A stretch of DNA of 64,000 bases. Origin: CAYMAZ01 sp964388575. GTDB taxonomy: Bacteria; Bacteroidota; Bacteroidia; Bacteroidales; DTU049. Position 1 is the stretch's first letter; every line of letters begins with the position of its first letter. Below the pieces are notes generated by a model. That model made no database searches. It worked only from the letters and a program-made list of their open reading frames with translations, and had not been told where the DNA came from. Shown one piece after another: positions 18,429 to 28,500 of this stretch. The stretch is taken from NCBI GenBank assembly GCA_964388575.1, contig CAYMAZ010000010.1, forward strand, positions 32,058 through 96,057. The letters run 5' to 3'. The position numbers and the translations under genes were made by a program.

Positions 18429-19697
18429 TTAAGGTGTATTGTTTTTGTTATTTCTCATCTGTATAATAAAAGTTGATCCCTGCCCCAGCCGACTCTTTAC
18501 TCTAATGTCTGCATTCATTTGTTGAAGCACATTTTTCACATAAAATAGTCCGACTCCGTATCCGGATTTTTCATGAATGTTACCGCTTGGGACTCTGTAA
18601 AACCGGTTAAATATCATTTTGTGATATTTGGGGTCTATCCCGATTCCGTTGTCCGATACTTCAATATATAATTTATTGTGTTCATTGAATGTTGAAATAC
18701 ATATGTCTACCTGGTTATTTTTTGCATATTTGTGGGCATTGACTATGAGATTGGTTAGCACATTGATGAAATGATTCCTGTCAGTTATTACAACAGGATC
18801 TGTAGCTTTGAGATTTGTTGAGATATTCACTTCCCCTTCAGTAAAGACTGTTTGATACGAATCCACAATGTATTGAATCAATCCATGAATGTTGTATAGT
18901 CGTTTCCTTAATTGCATCCTCTTTTCTTCATAATATGCAGTGTTTAAAAACTGCTTGGCTTGTCTCAAAAGTTTATTCACTTCCTGATTAATTATTCTTG
19001 CATAATGTTTGAGCTTGTCTTCAGACAATGCAGACCCTTGTTGCATAATCATTTCACTGATTAGTTTTACTGAAGTGAGGGGTGTTTTAAACTCATGGGT
19101 CATATTGTTAATTACATCCATTCTGATTTTCTGAATTTTCTTTTCCCGTTCCAGAATAAATACAATAATTCCAACGGTAATTAGAGAAAACATCAAACTC
19201 AAAATGACAATTAATCTAACAATAAAGTTATGTTGCTTTTTAAATATATCAGGCACTTTAATGATGATCTCTTCCCTTTCTGCAAATTGAATGACTGCTG
19301 CATTGAAAAATTCAGTTTTTTCACAAAATATATTGCAGCTTGGAGAATGTTCAATATTGTGAGAATACAGAACTGAGTCCTTTGTGTCTGAAAGTTTAAA
19401 CATGATCTCCTCTGGAGAAAAATACATCTTCAATCGAGACACAATAATTGAATCTACTGTTTTATAAAAACCCTGTTCTGATCGATCAGATAAGTCTGAA
19501 ATTTTTTCTATATGAAATAAATCATTAAATTGTTTATCCAGCAAATGACTGTACAAAAACCTGTTTAGTTTTTCGAACTCAGTCAGCCGTTTCTGCAAAT
19601 GTTGGATCTGAAAAATGAATCCTATAACAAATAGAAAGACTACAGTCAATATAAGAACATGAAACCGATACCCTTTGTAAATCATTTTAACAGACAC
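18429..19697 (-). CDS. Membrane sensor histidine kinase
   Basis: A 422-residue kinase. Two membrane segments (about residues 12-31, VLILTVVFLFVIGFIFQI, and 160-185) enclose a periplasmic sensing region of about 125 residues with two cysteines (SCNIFC). The phospho-acceptor His is in MTHEFKTPLTS; ATP-binding boxes are NLIVNAHKYAKN, DNGIGIDPK and GYGVGLFYVKN. It shares an operon with the OmpR-type regulator downstream. The signal is unknown; the periplasmic Cys pair is worth noting. RprX-like in size and layout. Confidence 0.93.
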   Translation of the reverse strand: MSVKMIYKGYRFHVLILTVVFLFVIGFIFQIQHLQKRLTEFEKLNRFLYSHLLDKQFNDLFHIEKISDLSDRSEQGFYKTVDSIIVSRLKMYFSPEEIMFKLSDTKDSVLYSHNIEHSPSCNIFCEKTEFFNAAVIQFAEREEIIIKVPDIFKKQHNFIVRLIVILSLMFSLITVGIIVFILEREKKIQKIRMDVINNMTHEFKTPLTSVKLISEMIMQQGSALSEDKLKHYARIINQEVNKLLRQAKQFLNTAYYEEKRMQLRKRLYNIHGLIQYIVDSYQTVFTEGEVNISTNLKATDPVVITDRNHFINVLTNLIVNAHKYAKNNQVDICISTFNEHNKLYIEVSDNGIGIDPKYHKMIFNRFYRVPSGNIHEKSGYGVGLFYVKNVLQQMNADIRVKSRLGQGSTFIIQMRNNKNNTP

Positions 19698-19711
19698 ATG
19701 TTAATTTTTTA

Positions 19712-19719
19712 CAAATATA
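19712..19719 (-). promoter_or_regulatory. Candidate -7 element for the kinase-regulator operon
   Basis: The minus strand reads TATATTTG, 15 nt before the kinase ATG at 19697, inside a very AT-rich 205-nt spacer that holds no gene. Confidence 0.35.
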
Positions 19720-19902
19720 ATAATACATATGTAATTAAATATGTTAAATATTTGTTAATTTCAATAATAATTCATTATTTTGATATTTTATTTAAAAAAA
19801 TGTCATTTTCATTGAACTATTTTTGTTTTTTGTTGTGAATATAAAAAATTTCATATACCAATAACATGGTAATTCATTTGTAATAATACGAAATAAAATG
19901 TT

Positions 19903-20454
19903 TTATAAATGATTGATCAGAATTCGGATTCCGATCGCAATTAAAATCAGAGCTCCGGCAATTTCAAGTGGGTTCCCGAATTTTAATGCGGATTTTTTTC
20001 CGATAAGTAGCCCCAGCATAGCGGCAATAAAGGTTACTGTTCCAATCATAAGAATGGTAATCAGTATGTCAATATGAACAAAAGCGATACTAAATCCAAC
20101 TGCAAGTGCATCAATACTTGTTGCAACAGCAAGAACAATCATCGTTCTCAGACGAAGCGGATTCATCTTTCGTGATTTATCTCTGCTGAAGGCTGAAAGG
20201 ATCATCCTGATTGCCACAAGAAACAGTAATCCGGATGCAATCCAATGATCAAAAGAATCTATGTATGAGTTGATGGATTGACCTGTCAGCCAGCCCAGGT
20301 AGGGCATGGCCCCCTGAAATAAGGCCATGATTATCGAAAACTTAAGTGCCTGCCTGAATTTAATTGTTTTGCAAATCAAACCACTTGACACAGATACTGC
20401 AAATGTATCAAATGATAAACTTAAAGCAAGGAGAAGTAACCAGATGTGAGACAT
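19903..20454 (-). CDS. mntP: Manganese efflux pump MntP
   Basis: A 183-residue, six-helix inner-membrane protein. The two MntP half-repeats are visible as SFDTFAVSVSSG near the start and SIDALAVGFS near the middle, each with the acidic residue expected in the cation path. Length matches the family (about 185-190). The gene begins 43 nt after the secA stop on the same strand. I saw no yybP-type manganese riboswitch in that short gap, so expression may be read-through from secA. Confidence 0.9.
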   Translation of the reverse strand: MSHIWLLLLALSLSFDTFAVSVSSGLICKTIKFRQALKFSIIMALFQGAMPYLGWLTGQSINSYIDSFDHWIASGLLFLVAIRMILSAFSRDKSRKMNPLRLRTMIVLAVATSIDALAVGFSIAFVHIDILITILMIGTVTFIAAMLGLLIGKKSALKFGNPLEIAGALILIAIGIRILINHL

Positions 20455-20497
20455 ATCAATGTTTCAGTCGAACATGTATCTACCAAGAATTTTGAGA

Positions 20498-23400
20498 TTA
20501 TGCTCCGTGACAATTTTTAAATTTCTTTCCGCTTCCGCATGGACACAGTTCATTCCGGCCTACTTTTTTTTCAGTTCTGACCATTGTTTGAACAGGTTTG
20601 GCAGCTGAAGGATCATGATAAGATTGTTGCTGTTGTTGTCCCGGCACATTGGTATCGCGGCCTGTCTGTAAATTCGACAGATTTGTTTTTTGAGGCTGTT
20701 CAGTTTCTCTCACGCTTTTTTCCTCTCCAATCGGAATTCTTCCCTGATTTAGAAAGGAAACAATCTCTCTGTTAATTTTATCCATTAGACCCTTAAACAA
20801 GTTAAAGGACTCAAGCTTATATATCAGCAATGGATCTTTCTGCTCATAAGTCGCACTTTGAACAGACTGCTTCAGTTCATCCATCTCTCGCAAATGTTCT
20901 TTCCAGTTATCATCAATAATCGCCAACACAATGCTCTTCTCGGCTGAAACACTTACTTCACGTCCACGTGATTCATATGCTTTCTTAAGGGGAACAATAA
21001 TATTCAATACTTTTTTTCCATCAGAATAGGGAATAGCAATATTGTCATATTTTCTGCTTGAATTCTCATAAATGTCCTTTATAACTGGAAAAACCTTCTG
21101 AGCAAGAAATTCATTGTTCTGCCTGTAATTTTTATAGGCATCATCATAAATTTTGTCAACAATTGTATCAGTATTTTCTGAGAAGAACTCTTTTTCGTCC
21201 ATTGTTGTGTCAATCCCAAAGATGCGTATCAGATTGGATCTGAAATACTCAAATTCTTTGGCATCCTGGCTTTCAGCAACAATACTGTCAGCAACATCCA
21301 TAAACATGTTATTGACGTCAATTGACAACTTATCCCCGTAAAGGGCATTTCTCCGTTTTCCATAAATGGCTTCACGCTGCACGTTCATTACATCGTCGTA
21401 TTCAAGTAAGCGCTTTCTGATACCAAAATTATTTTCCTCTACTTTTTTCTGAGCCCGTTCAATAGATTTGGTGATCATAGAATGTTGAATTACTTCTCCT
21501 TCTTTCAAACCCATTCTATCCATAATTTTGGCGATTCTGTCGGAACCGAAAATACGCATCAGATCATCTTCAAGGGAAACAAAAAACTGGCTGCTTCCAG
21601 GATCACCCTGCCTACCAGCACGACCCCTTAACTGTCGGTCTACTCGTCTGGATTCATGACGCTCTGTACCGATAATTGCCAACCCCCCTGCTTCTTTTAC
21701 ACCTGGTCCCAGCTTGATATCTGTTCCACGTCCAGCCATATTGGTTGCAATTGTAACAGCTCCGGCAAAACCAGCCTGCAGAACAACTTCTGCTTCTTTC
21801 TGGTGTAACTTGGCATTCAATACATTATGTTTGATTTTTTTGAGTGTGAGCATCCGGCTCAATAATTCAGAAATTTCAACACTGGTTGTCCCAACCAGTA
21901 CCGGGCGTTTGTTGTTCACCAAATTTACAATTTCATCTATTACCGCATTATACTTTTCACGTTTGGTTTTGTAAACAAGATCTTCCTGATCTTTTCTAAT
22001 GATTGGTCTGTTTGTTGGAATGACAACAACATCAAGTTTGTATATATCCCATAGTTCACCTGCTTCTGTTTCAGCCGTACCGGTCATCCCGGCAAGCTTA
22101 TTATACATCCTGAAATAATTCTGCAATGTGATGGTCGCATATGTTTGCGTCGCTGCTTCCACCTTACAGTTTTCCTTAGCCTCTATGGCCTGATGCAAAC
22201 CGTCAGAATATCTTCTACCTTCTAAAATACGCCCTGTTTGCTCATCAACAATTTTAATTTTGTTGTCCATCACCACGTATTCAACATCCTTTTCAAACAA
22301 AGTATATGCTTTCAGTAATTGATTCATCGAATGAACACGTTCCGACTTAACAGCATAATCACGTGTCATATTGCTTTTCCTTTCTTTCACTTCTGTTTCG
22401 CTGAGATTCAAACGTTCAATTTCAGCAATTTCGCTCCCGATGTCAGGTAAAATGAAAAATGTCGGATCTCCTGTATCTTTGGTGAGAAGATCAATACCTC
22501 GCTCGGTGAGATCAATGGAGTTGTTTCGTTCTTCGATAACAAAAAACAGATCATCATCAATCACATGCATGTGTTTCATTTGTTCCTGCATGTAAAAGTT
22601 CTCGGTTTTTAAAAGTAACGATTTAACACCGGGTTCACTCAGAAATTTGATGAGTGCTTTGTTTTTAGGCAGACCGCGGTGACACCTCAGCAACAATTTC
22701 CCAGCTTCTTTTTCATCATCAGGTTTTCCTGATTCAAACAACTGCTTTGCCTGAGCAAGTTGTTGTGTAACAAGTTTACGCTGCTCATTTACCAATTTCT
22801 GAACAAAGGGTTTGAGTTCATCAAACTCCTGCTTGTCTCCTTTGGGAGTGGGTCCGCTGATAATAAGCGGTGTTCGTGCATCGTCTATCAGCACTGAGTC
22901 AACCTCATCGACAATTACGTAATTATGTTTTCTCTGGACAAGTTCATTGGGGGAACGTGACATATTATCACGCAAATAGTCAAATCCAAATTCATTATTT
23001 GTTCCGAAGGTAATATCTGCCAGATATGCGTTGATTCTGTCCTGAGAATGAGGTTGATGTTTATCAATACAATCTACTGTCAGTCCGTGAAACTGATATA
23101 AAACGCCCATCCACTCGGAGTCACGTTTGGCAAGATAATCATTTACAGTCACAATATGCACACCTTTTCCGGGTAATGCATTAAGAAACACTGGCAATGT
23201 TGCCACAAGTGTTTTCCCTTCACCTGTTGCCATCTCGGCAATTTTTCCCTGATGTAAAACAGCCCCACCTATCAACTGCACATCGTAATGAATCATGTCC
23301 CACTTGATCAGATTACCACCTGCGACCCACGAATTTTTGTAGATGGCTTTGTCTCCTTCAATTCTGACAAAATCTTTAACTGCTGCAAGATTCTGATCCA

Positions 23401-23800
23401 TCTCTGACGCTTTAACAATAACTTCTTCATTTTCATAGAACCTTCTGGCAGTTTCCTTAACAACAGCAAATACCTCTGGCAGCAATTCATTCAGAATTTT
23501 TTGTGTTTGGGCATATACTGATTTATCCAGTTCATCAATTTTTTTATAAAGCTCTTCCTTTTCAATGATTTCCATATCATATTCAGTATCGAGCCTTTGT
23601 TTCAGAGCCTCAATCTGCTCTTCATCTGCTTTGACAGCTGTACGTATCTGATTGCGAAATTCTCTGGTTTTTTGCCTTAATTCATCATTAGACAATTTTG
23701 CAATCATTGCTGATGCAGTGTTAACCTTTTCAACAACAGGCTTCAACTCTTTCATATCCCTGTCGGCTTTACTTCCGAAGACCTTTTTCAATAAACTCAT
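20498..23800 (-). CDS. secA: Preprotein translocase ATPase SecA
   Basis: A 1100-residue motor that pushes unfolded proteins through SecYEG. Visible: Walker A MATGEGKTLVATLP, DEVD-type Walker B in VDEVDSVLIDDARTPL, GTTSVEISE and TNMAGRGTDIKLG of helicase domain 2, and RQLRGRAGRQGDPG. A C-terminal SEC-C zinc motif is CPCGSGKKFKNCHG. It is about 200 residues longer than the E. coli protein, as usual in Bacteroidetes (insertions in the N-terminal and preprotein-binding regions). It has one of the best promoter candidates in the window, and mntP lies downstream. Confidence 0.98.
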   Translation of the reverse strand: MSLLKKVFGSKADRDMKELKPVVEKVNTASAMIAKLSNDELRQKTREFRNQIRTAVKADEEQIEALKQRLDTEYDMEIIEKEELYKKIDELDKSVYAQTQKILNELLPEVFAVVKETARRFYENEEVIVKASEMDQNLAAVKDFVRIEGDKAIYKNSWVAGGNLIKWDMIHYDVQLIGGAVLHQGKIAEMATGEGKTLVATLPVFLNALPGKGVHIVTVNDYLAKRDSEWMGVLYQFHGLTVDCIDKHQPHSQDRINAYLADITFGTNNEFGFDYLRDNMSRSPNELVQRKHNYVIVDEVDSVLIDDARTPLIISGPTPKGDKQEFDELKPFVQKLVNEQRKLVTQQLAQAKQLFESGKPDDEKEAGKLLLRCHRGLPKNKALIKFLSEPGVKSLLLKTENFYMQEQMKHMHVIDDDLFFVIEERNNSIDLTERGIDLLTKDTGDPTFFILPDIGSEIAEIERLNLSETEVKERKSNMTRDYAVKSERVHSMNQLLKAYTLFEKDVEYVVMDNKIKIVDEQTGRILEGRRYSDGLHQAIEAKENCKVEAATQTYATITLQNYFRMYNKLAGMTGTAETEAGELWDIYKLDVVVIPTNRPIIRKDQEDLVYKTKREKYNAVIDEIVNLVNNKRPVLVGTTSVEISELLSRMLTLKKIKHNVLNAKLHQKEAEVVLQAGFAGAVTIATNMAGRGTDIKLGPGVKEAGGLAIIGTERHESRRVDRQLRGRAGRQGDPGSSQFFVSLEDDLMRIFGSDRIAKIMDRMGLKEGEVIQHSMITKSIERAQKKVEENNFGIRKRLLEYDDVMNVQREAIYGKRRNALYGDKLSIDVNNMFMDVADSIVAESQDAKEFEYFRSNLIRIFGIDTTMDEKEFFSENTDTIVDKIYDDAYKNYRQNNEFLAQKVFPVIKDIYENSSRKYDNIAIPYSDGKKVLNIIVPLKKAYESRGREVSVSAEKSIVLAIIDDNWKEHLREMDELKQSVQSATYEQKDPLLIYKLESFNLFKGLMDKINREIVSFLNQGRIPIGEEKSVRETEQPQKTNLSNLQTGRDTNVPGQQQQQSYHDPSAAKPVQTMVRTEKKVGRNELCPCGSGKKFKNCHGA

Positions 23801-23830
23801 CCTGTATAATAAATTAATATTTTAAGCATA

Positions 23831-23860
23831 CAAAATTACAGGGAATAATTGAATTGCAAA
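23831..23860 (-). promoter_or_regulatory. secA promoter, TTTG-N18-TAATTTTG
   Basis: On the minus strand TTTG (23857-23860) is followed after 18 nt by TAATTTTG (23831-23838), a good fit to the Bacteroidetes -33/-7 layout. The ATG at 23800 is 30 nt further on. Confidence 0.6.
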
Positions 23861-24079
23861 TGTGATTATTTCATTTTCATCCTCAGAAACATTAAAACTC
23901 CTGAAAAAATCGAATATGAAACGATGTTGTATGACATCATTAATACATGCTCCGAAAACTTTCTGAAGCCATGTATATATTGTATTAAATTGGAATTGCT
24001 TCCTTATAAAAGAAATCCTGCTCAACATTCATAAAAATACAATATTTTATGTGTTAAACAGGAAATCAATCATTCAGAA

Positions 24080-25288
24080 TTATTTATTCCTGTTGTTGAT
24101 AATTTCGTATGTATCCCTTGCAATTACAAATTCTTCATTTGTTGTAATGGTCATCACTGTGACCCTGGAATCTGCAGAGGAAATGATCTCATCTTTGCCT
24201 CTGAGATTTTTATTTTTGTTCTTGTCAAATGTGATTCCGAGAAACTCCATGTTATCACAGACCATTTCGCGAACGCCACAGTCATTTTCTCCGATTCCTC
24301 CGGTAAAAATCAATAAATCCAGACCACCTATTGCAGCAACATATGACCCGATATATTTTTTCACTCTATAGGCAAACATCTGAATTGCCAGTTCTGCCCT
24401 ATGGTTTCCATCTGAAGCAGCTTTCTCCAAATCACGCATATCATATGACAGACCAGAAATTCCCATCACACCACTTTTCTTGTTAACAATCGCATTGGCC
24501 TGTGCCAAATTCAAGTTCTCTTTTTCCATCAGAAATAGGAAAGCTCCCAGATCAAGATCTCCTGTTCTGGTTCCCATAATCAGACCTTCAATTGGAGTAA
24601 ATCCCATACTTGTATCAATGGACTCACCTTGTCTTATGGCCGTAATGGATGATCCGTTGCCGAGATGACAGGTAATAATATTCATATCCTGCCAGTTCTT
24701 TCCTAAAATACCAGCTGCTTTCTCAGCAACAAATTTATGACTGGTCCCATGGAATCCGTATCTTCTTAATTTGTACTTCTGAAAATATTCATAGGGTAAT
24801 CCGTACAAATAACTATATTCTGGCATCGTCTGATGAAAAGAAGTGTCAAACACAGCCACCTGCGGCAAACCCGGCAACAACTTTTCCATAGATGTTATTC
24901 CGCTCAGGTTAGCCGGATTGTGTAAAGGAGCCAACTCAAAGCAACGTTCAATCTCAATCTTAGCTGTTTCATCAACAAAAATACTGGAATTGTAATTTCC
25001 TCCGTGAGCGACCCTGTGACCGGCAGCTAATATTTCTGTTTTATCTTTGATGACTCCGTGTTCAGAATGCAAAAGTGCATCAAGAATTAGTTTGATTCCT
25101 GTCTCATGATCGGGTATGTCAGAAATTGTTTTATGGGGTTCTTTGTTGATTGGTTTGTGGGTTAACTCTCCGTTTGCAAGTCCGATTCGTTCAACAATAC
25201 CCTTTGCCATTACTTCTCCATCTCTTGCCATGTCAACAAGCTGATATTTGATCGATGAACTTCCGCAGTTTAATACTAAAATTTTCAT
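24080..25288 (-). CDS. ackA: Acetate kinase
   Basis: A 402-residue enzyme interconverting acetyl phosphate + ADP and acetate + ATP. Signatures: LNCGSSSIKYQL at the start, HRVAHGG, FDTSFHQTMP, YGFHGTSHKFV and CHLGNGSSI, plus FTGGIGEND near the C-terminus. Full length. The usual neighbour pta (phosphotransacetylase) is not next to it here. The 279 nt between its stop and secA hold no convincing gene. A role in fermentative ATP production agrees with the ferredoxin-dependent IorAB. Confidence 0.97.
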   Translation of the reverse strand: MKILVLNCGSSSIKYQLVDMARDGEVMAKGIVERIGLANGELTHKPINKEPHKTISDIPDHETGIKLILDALLHSEHGVIKDKTEILAAGHRVAHGGNYNSSIFVDETAKIEIERCFELAPLHNPANLSGITSMEKLLPGLPQVAVFDTSFHQTMPEYSYLYGLPYEYFQKYKLRRYGFHGTSHKFVAEKAAGILGKNWQDMNIITCHLGNGSSITAIRQGESIDTSMGFTPIEGLIMGTRTGDLDLGAFLFLMEKENLNLAQANAIVNKKSGVMGISGLSYDMRDLEKAASDGNHRAELAIQMFAYRVKKYIGSYVAAIGGLDLLIFTGGIGENDCGVREMVCDNMEFLGITFDKNKNKNLRGKDEIISSADSRVTVMTITTNEEFVIARDTYEIINNRNK

Positions 25289-25468
25289 TGTTTTATAGTT
25301 ATGTTTTTAATGTTGGAAATTTTGGCCAAAAATATCATTTAATATTTATTTAACATGAATTTTTTTGTAATTTTATTGAAAAAAAATAAATAAATTTTTG
25401 ATTGTTATTTTAAAGTACTTTTTTTGTGCTTCATAAAATTAATTTAATGGTTTAATCGTTATTTTTTA

Positions 25469-25476
25469 TACTTTTG
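25469..25476 (+). promoter_or_regulatory. Candidate -7 element for the PAS kinase gene
   Basis: TACTTTTG, matching TAnnTTTG, 25 nt before the ATG at 25502, in an AT-rich 213-nt divergent spacer. No good -33 motif at the expected distance. Confidence 0.4.
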
Positions 25477-25501
25477 CAAAATCAACTCATAACTGCTTTC
25501 A

Positions 25502-28500
25502 ATGACATACCAGGGCTTTATCATTTTAAAAATGATTCTGCAACCGCAGACTGACTTTAAATTTCTTGAACTGAATCAGATTGTTTCTGAAATTTTAAAC
25601 ATCCGGATTTCAGACATTCAGGGCAAACACTACTCAATGATACAACATCAATTTCCTTATGTTGATGATCTGGTTTCTATGATCAGAAATAATAAAGAAA
25701 AGGAAAAAATTTACAACTCTTTTTCTGCTCATGGCAAAATGTTTGAAATGAGATTTTCACATGTGGGAAATGAAATGCTGCATGTGTTAATAAAACCTTT
25801 CGACTCTCAGATTATTTTCCCTTCCGGAATGAATTCTCCTCTTGATTTATTCAATTCTGTTTTTGAACATACAATTGATGCTTGTTTTTTAATTTTTAAC
25901 AGGGTGATCATCGGCTGCAACAATTCTTCAGTGCGAATGATGAAAGCAAAGTCAGCTGCAGATATTCTTGGCAAAATGCCCCATGAAATTTCTCCTGAAT
26001 TTCAGGAATGCAAAACCTCTTCTGCAGAGAAATCACAACAAATGATGAACATTGCAAGAGACAAGGGCAGTCATATTTTTGAATGGATCCACAGAAAATT
26101 TGACAATGAACTGTTTTATGCTGAAGTATCATTAACATATTTTAAAAATGCTGATAAAGATTCTTTTCTAACGATCATTCGGGACATCTCTGAAAAAAAA
26201 CAAAACCAGAAAGAACTGATTGAACGTGAGAAACTCTACCGAATGCTGGCTGAAAACTCTAACGATGTCATCTGGCTTATGAATACAAAGATGGAAACAA
26301 TCTACATGAGCCCCACTATCTACAAACAACTCGGATATACTGCTGAGGAATATCTTTCAATAACGCTTGACAAAAGGTTGCCACCTCATTCCTATGACCT
26401 TGTCAAATCGGCTTTTAACAGAGAATTTCAATTGGCCTCTAAAAATACACAACATAACTCCTTTACACTTGAAATTCAACATCTTCATAAAAACGGAAAT
26501 TTGATATGGGGTGAAATGAATCTCAGTTTTATTCGAAACAAAGAAAATCAAATCATTGAAATTCTGGGTGTTACAAGAAATATTGATGAGCGAAAAAAAA
26601 TCAGTGACCAACTTGTTTTGGAAAAGGAAAGATATCGTGCAATCCTTGATGCTTACGACGGATACCTGTATATATGCTCAAAGAATAATGTGATCGAATA
26701 CATGAATCAGAATCTGATTGAAAAAGTCGGTTATAATGCAATCGGAGAAAACAGTAATGAAGTCCTGAGGGTGTTAAGTGAACACAACGACTGGAGTGTT
26801 AGAAATGATATCCTGAACGGAGAAACCCATAAAAATGAAATCCACAATAAGGATCACTGGTATGTGGTGAACAGCACTCCCATATACAAACCTGACGGTT
26901 CTGTTTCACAACACACCATGATTCAGGATATTACTGAATCAAAAATCAGAGAAATTGCTCTTGAAGAAAGGGAACAACAATTCAGAACGCTTTCAGAAGC
27001 TTCACCGATGGCAGTTTTCATATATCAGGGAGATATGTTCAAATATGTTAATCCGGCTCTTGAAAAGCTTACCAAATATTCAAAGAATGATCTATTCAAA
27101 ATGAACTTCTTTGATCTTGTTCATGATGATTTTAAAGAACTTGTCAAGTCAAGGGGTTTGCAAAGGCAAAAAGGGATTGAGTTACCAAAGAGATATGAAT
27201 TCAAAATCCTTGATAAAGAAAACAACGAAATCTGGATTGATTTTAATGGTACTTATATTGATTTTGAAGGTTCCGGAGCAGCACTAGGAACAGCTTACAA
27301 CATTACCGAAAGAAAAAAAGCAGAGGAATTGCTGCGGATCAGTGAAGAAAAATATCGAATGCTGGTGCAAAACCAGACAGATTTAATTATTAAACTCAAT
27401 GTTGACGGTATTATAGAATATGTTAGTTTCTCTTATTGCCAAACCATTGGTAAAACTGAAGATGAACTCCTTGGAAAGTCTTTTAAGCCTGAGATACATG
27501 AGGAGGATTTTGTGAATGCAAAGTCTGAATTTGATAAATTGCATGACACACCTTTTGTGACTTATGTTGAAGCAAGAATGATGACTGTTTCTGGTTGGAA
27601 ATGGTTTGCCTGGTCAGGGAAAGCCATCGTTGATGAACACAACAGAATTCAGTCAGTTATTGGTGTAGGCAGGGATATTACTGAGAGAAAAAAGGTCATA
27701 TTGAAGCTTTCTGAAAGTGAAGAAAGGTTCAGATCTCTTGTAGAACTTGCTGTCGACGGCATTGTAATCGGAGATCAGAATGGTATTATCACAGATGTAA
27801 ACTACCGGTTCCTGGAAATCACACAAAAAGAGTTTTCTGATGTTGTTGGAAAACACATGGAAGTTCTTTTTGACAAAAATGTATTAAAATCTAGACCACT
27901 CCGTTTTGATTTACTTGCCAAAGGTAAAACTCTCATTGCTGAAAGAGAAATTAAATTGGCAAATGGTCAGAACATCTATGTTGAGATGCATTCAAAACGC
28001 ATGCCTAACGGCACTTATCAAGCCTTTTTCAGAGACGTCACCCAACGTAAAAATGAACAGATTATCCTTAAAGAACAAAACCGTTTCCTTGAAACTCTAA
28101 TTGGAAATCTACCGGGAATAGTTTACAGATGTAAAAATGACCGGAATTGGTCAATGGAATTTCTAAGCGGTCAGTTTCTGGAGTTAACAGGATACCATCC
28201 TGATGATTTTATAATGAATAAAATTAAATCTTTTAACAATATTATCAGGGAAGATTTCAGGGAATCGCTTTGGGGGAAATGGCAGGAAAGCATTAAGAAT
28301 CATGAAGTGCTGTCAGAAGAATATGTTATTATTACAGAAGACGGTACTGAAAAATGGGTGTATGAGCAAGGAACAGGAGTCTATAATGACAATCATGAAC
28401 TGATTGCATTAGAAGGATTTATTATGGATATTACTGACCGTAAACTTGCAGAAGATGCTTTGATTAAAAGTCAGTTCAATTACAAGATGCTTGCCGGATA

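Noticed and set aside
20455..20497. Manganese riboswitch before mntP
   Set aside because: The gap is only 43 nt and shows no suitable structure.
23822..24034. Overlapping small frames on both strands between ackA and secA
   Set aside because: Neither has family features; the minus-strand frame overlaps the secA promoter. Treated as non-coding.
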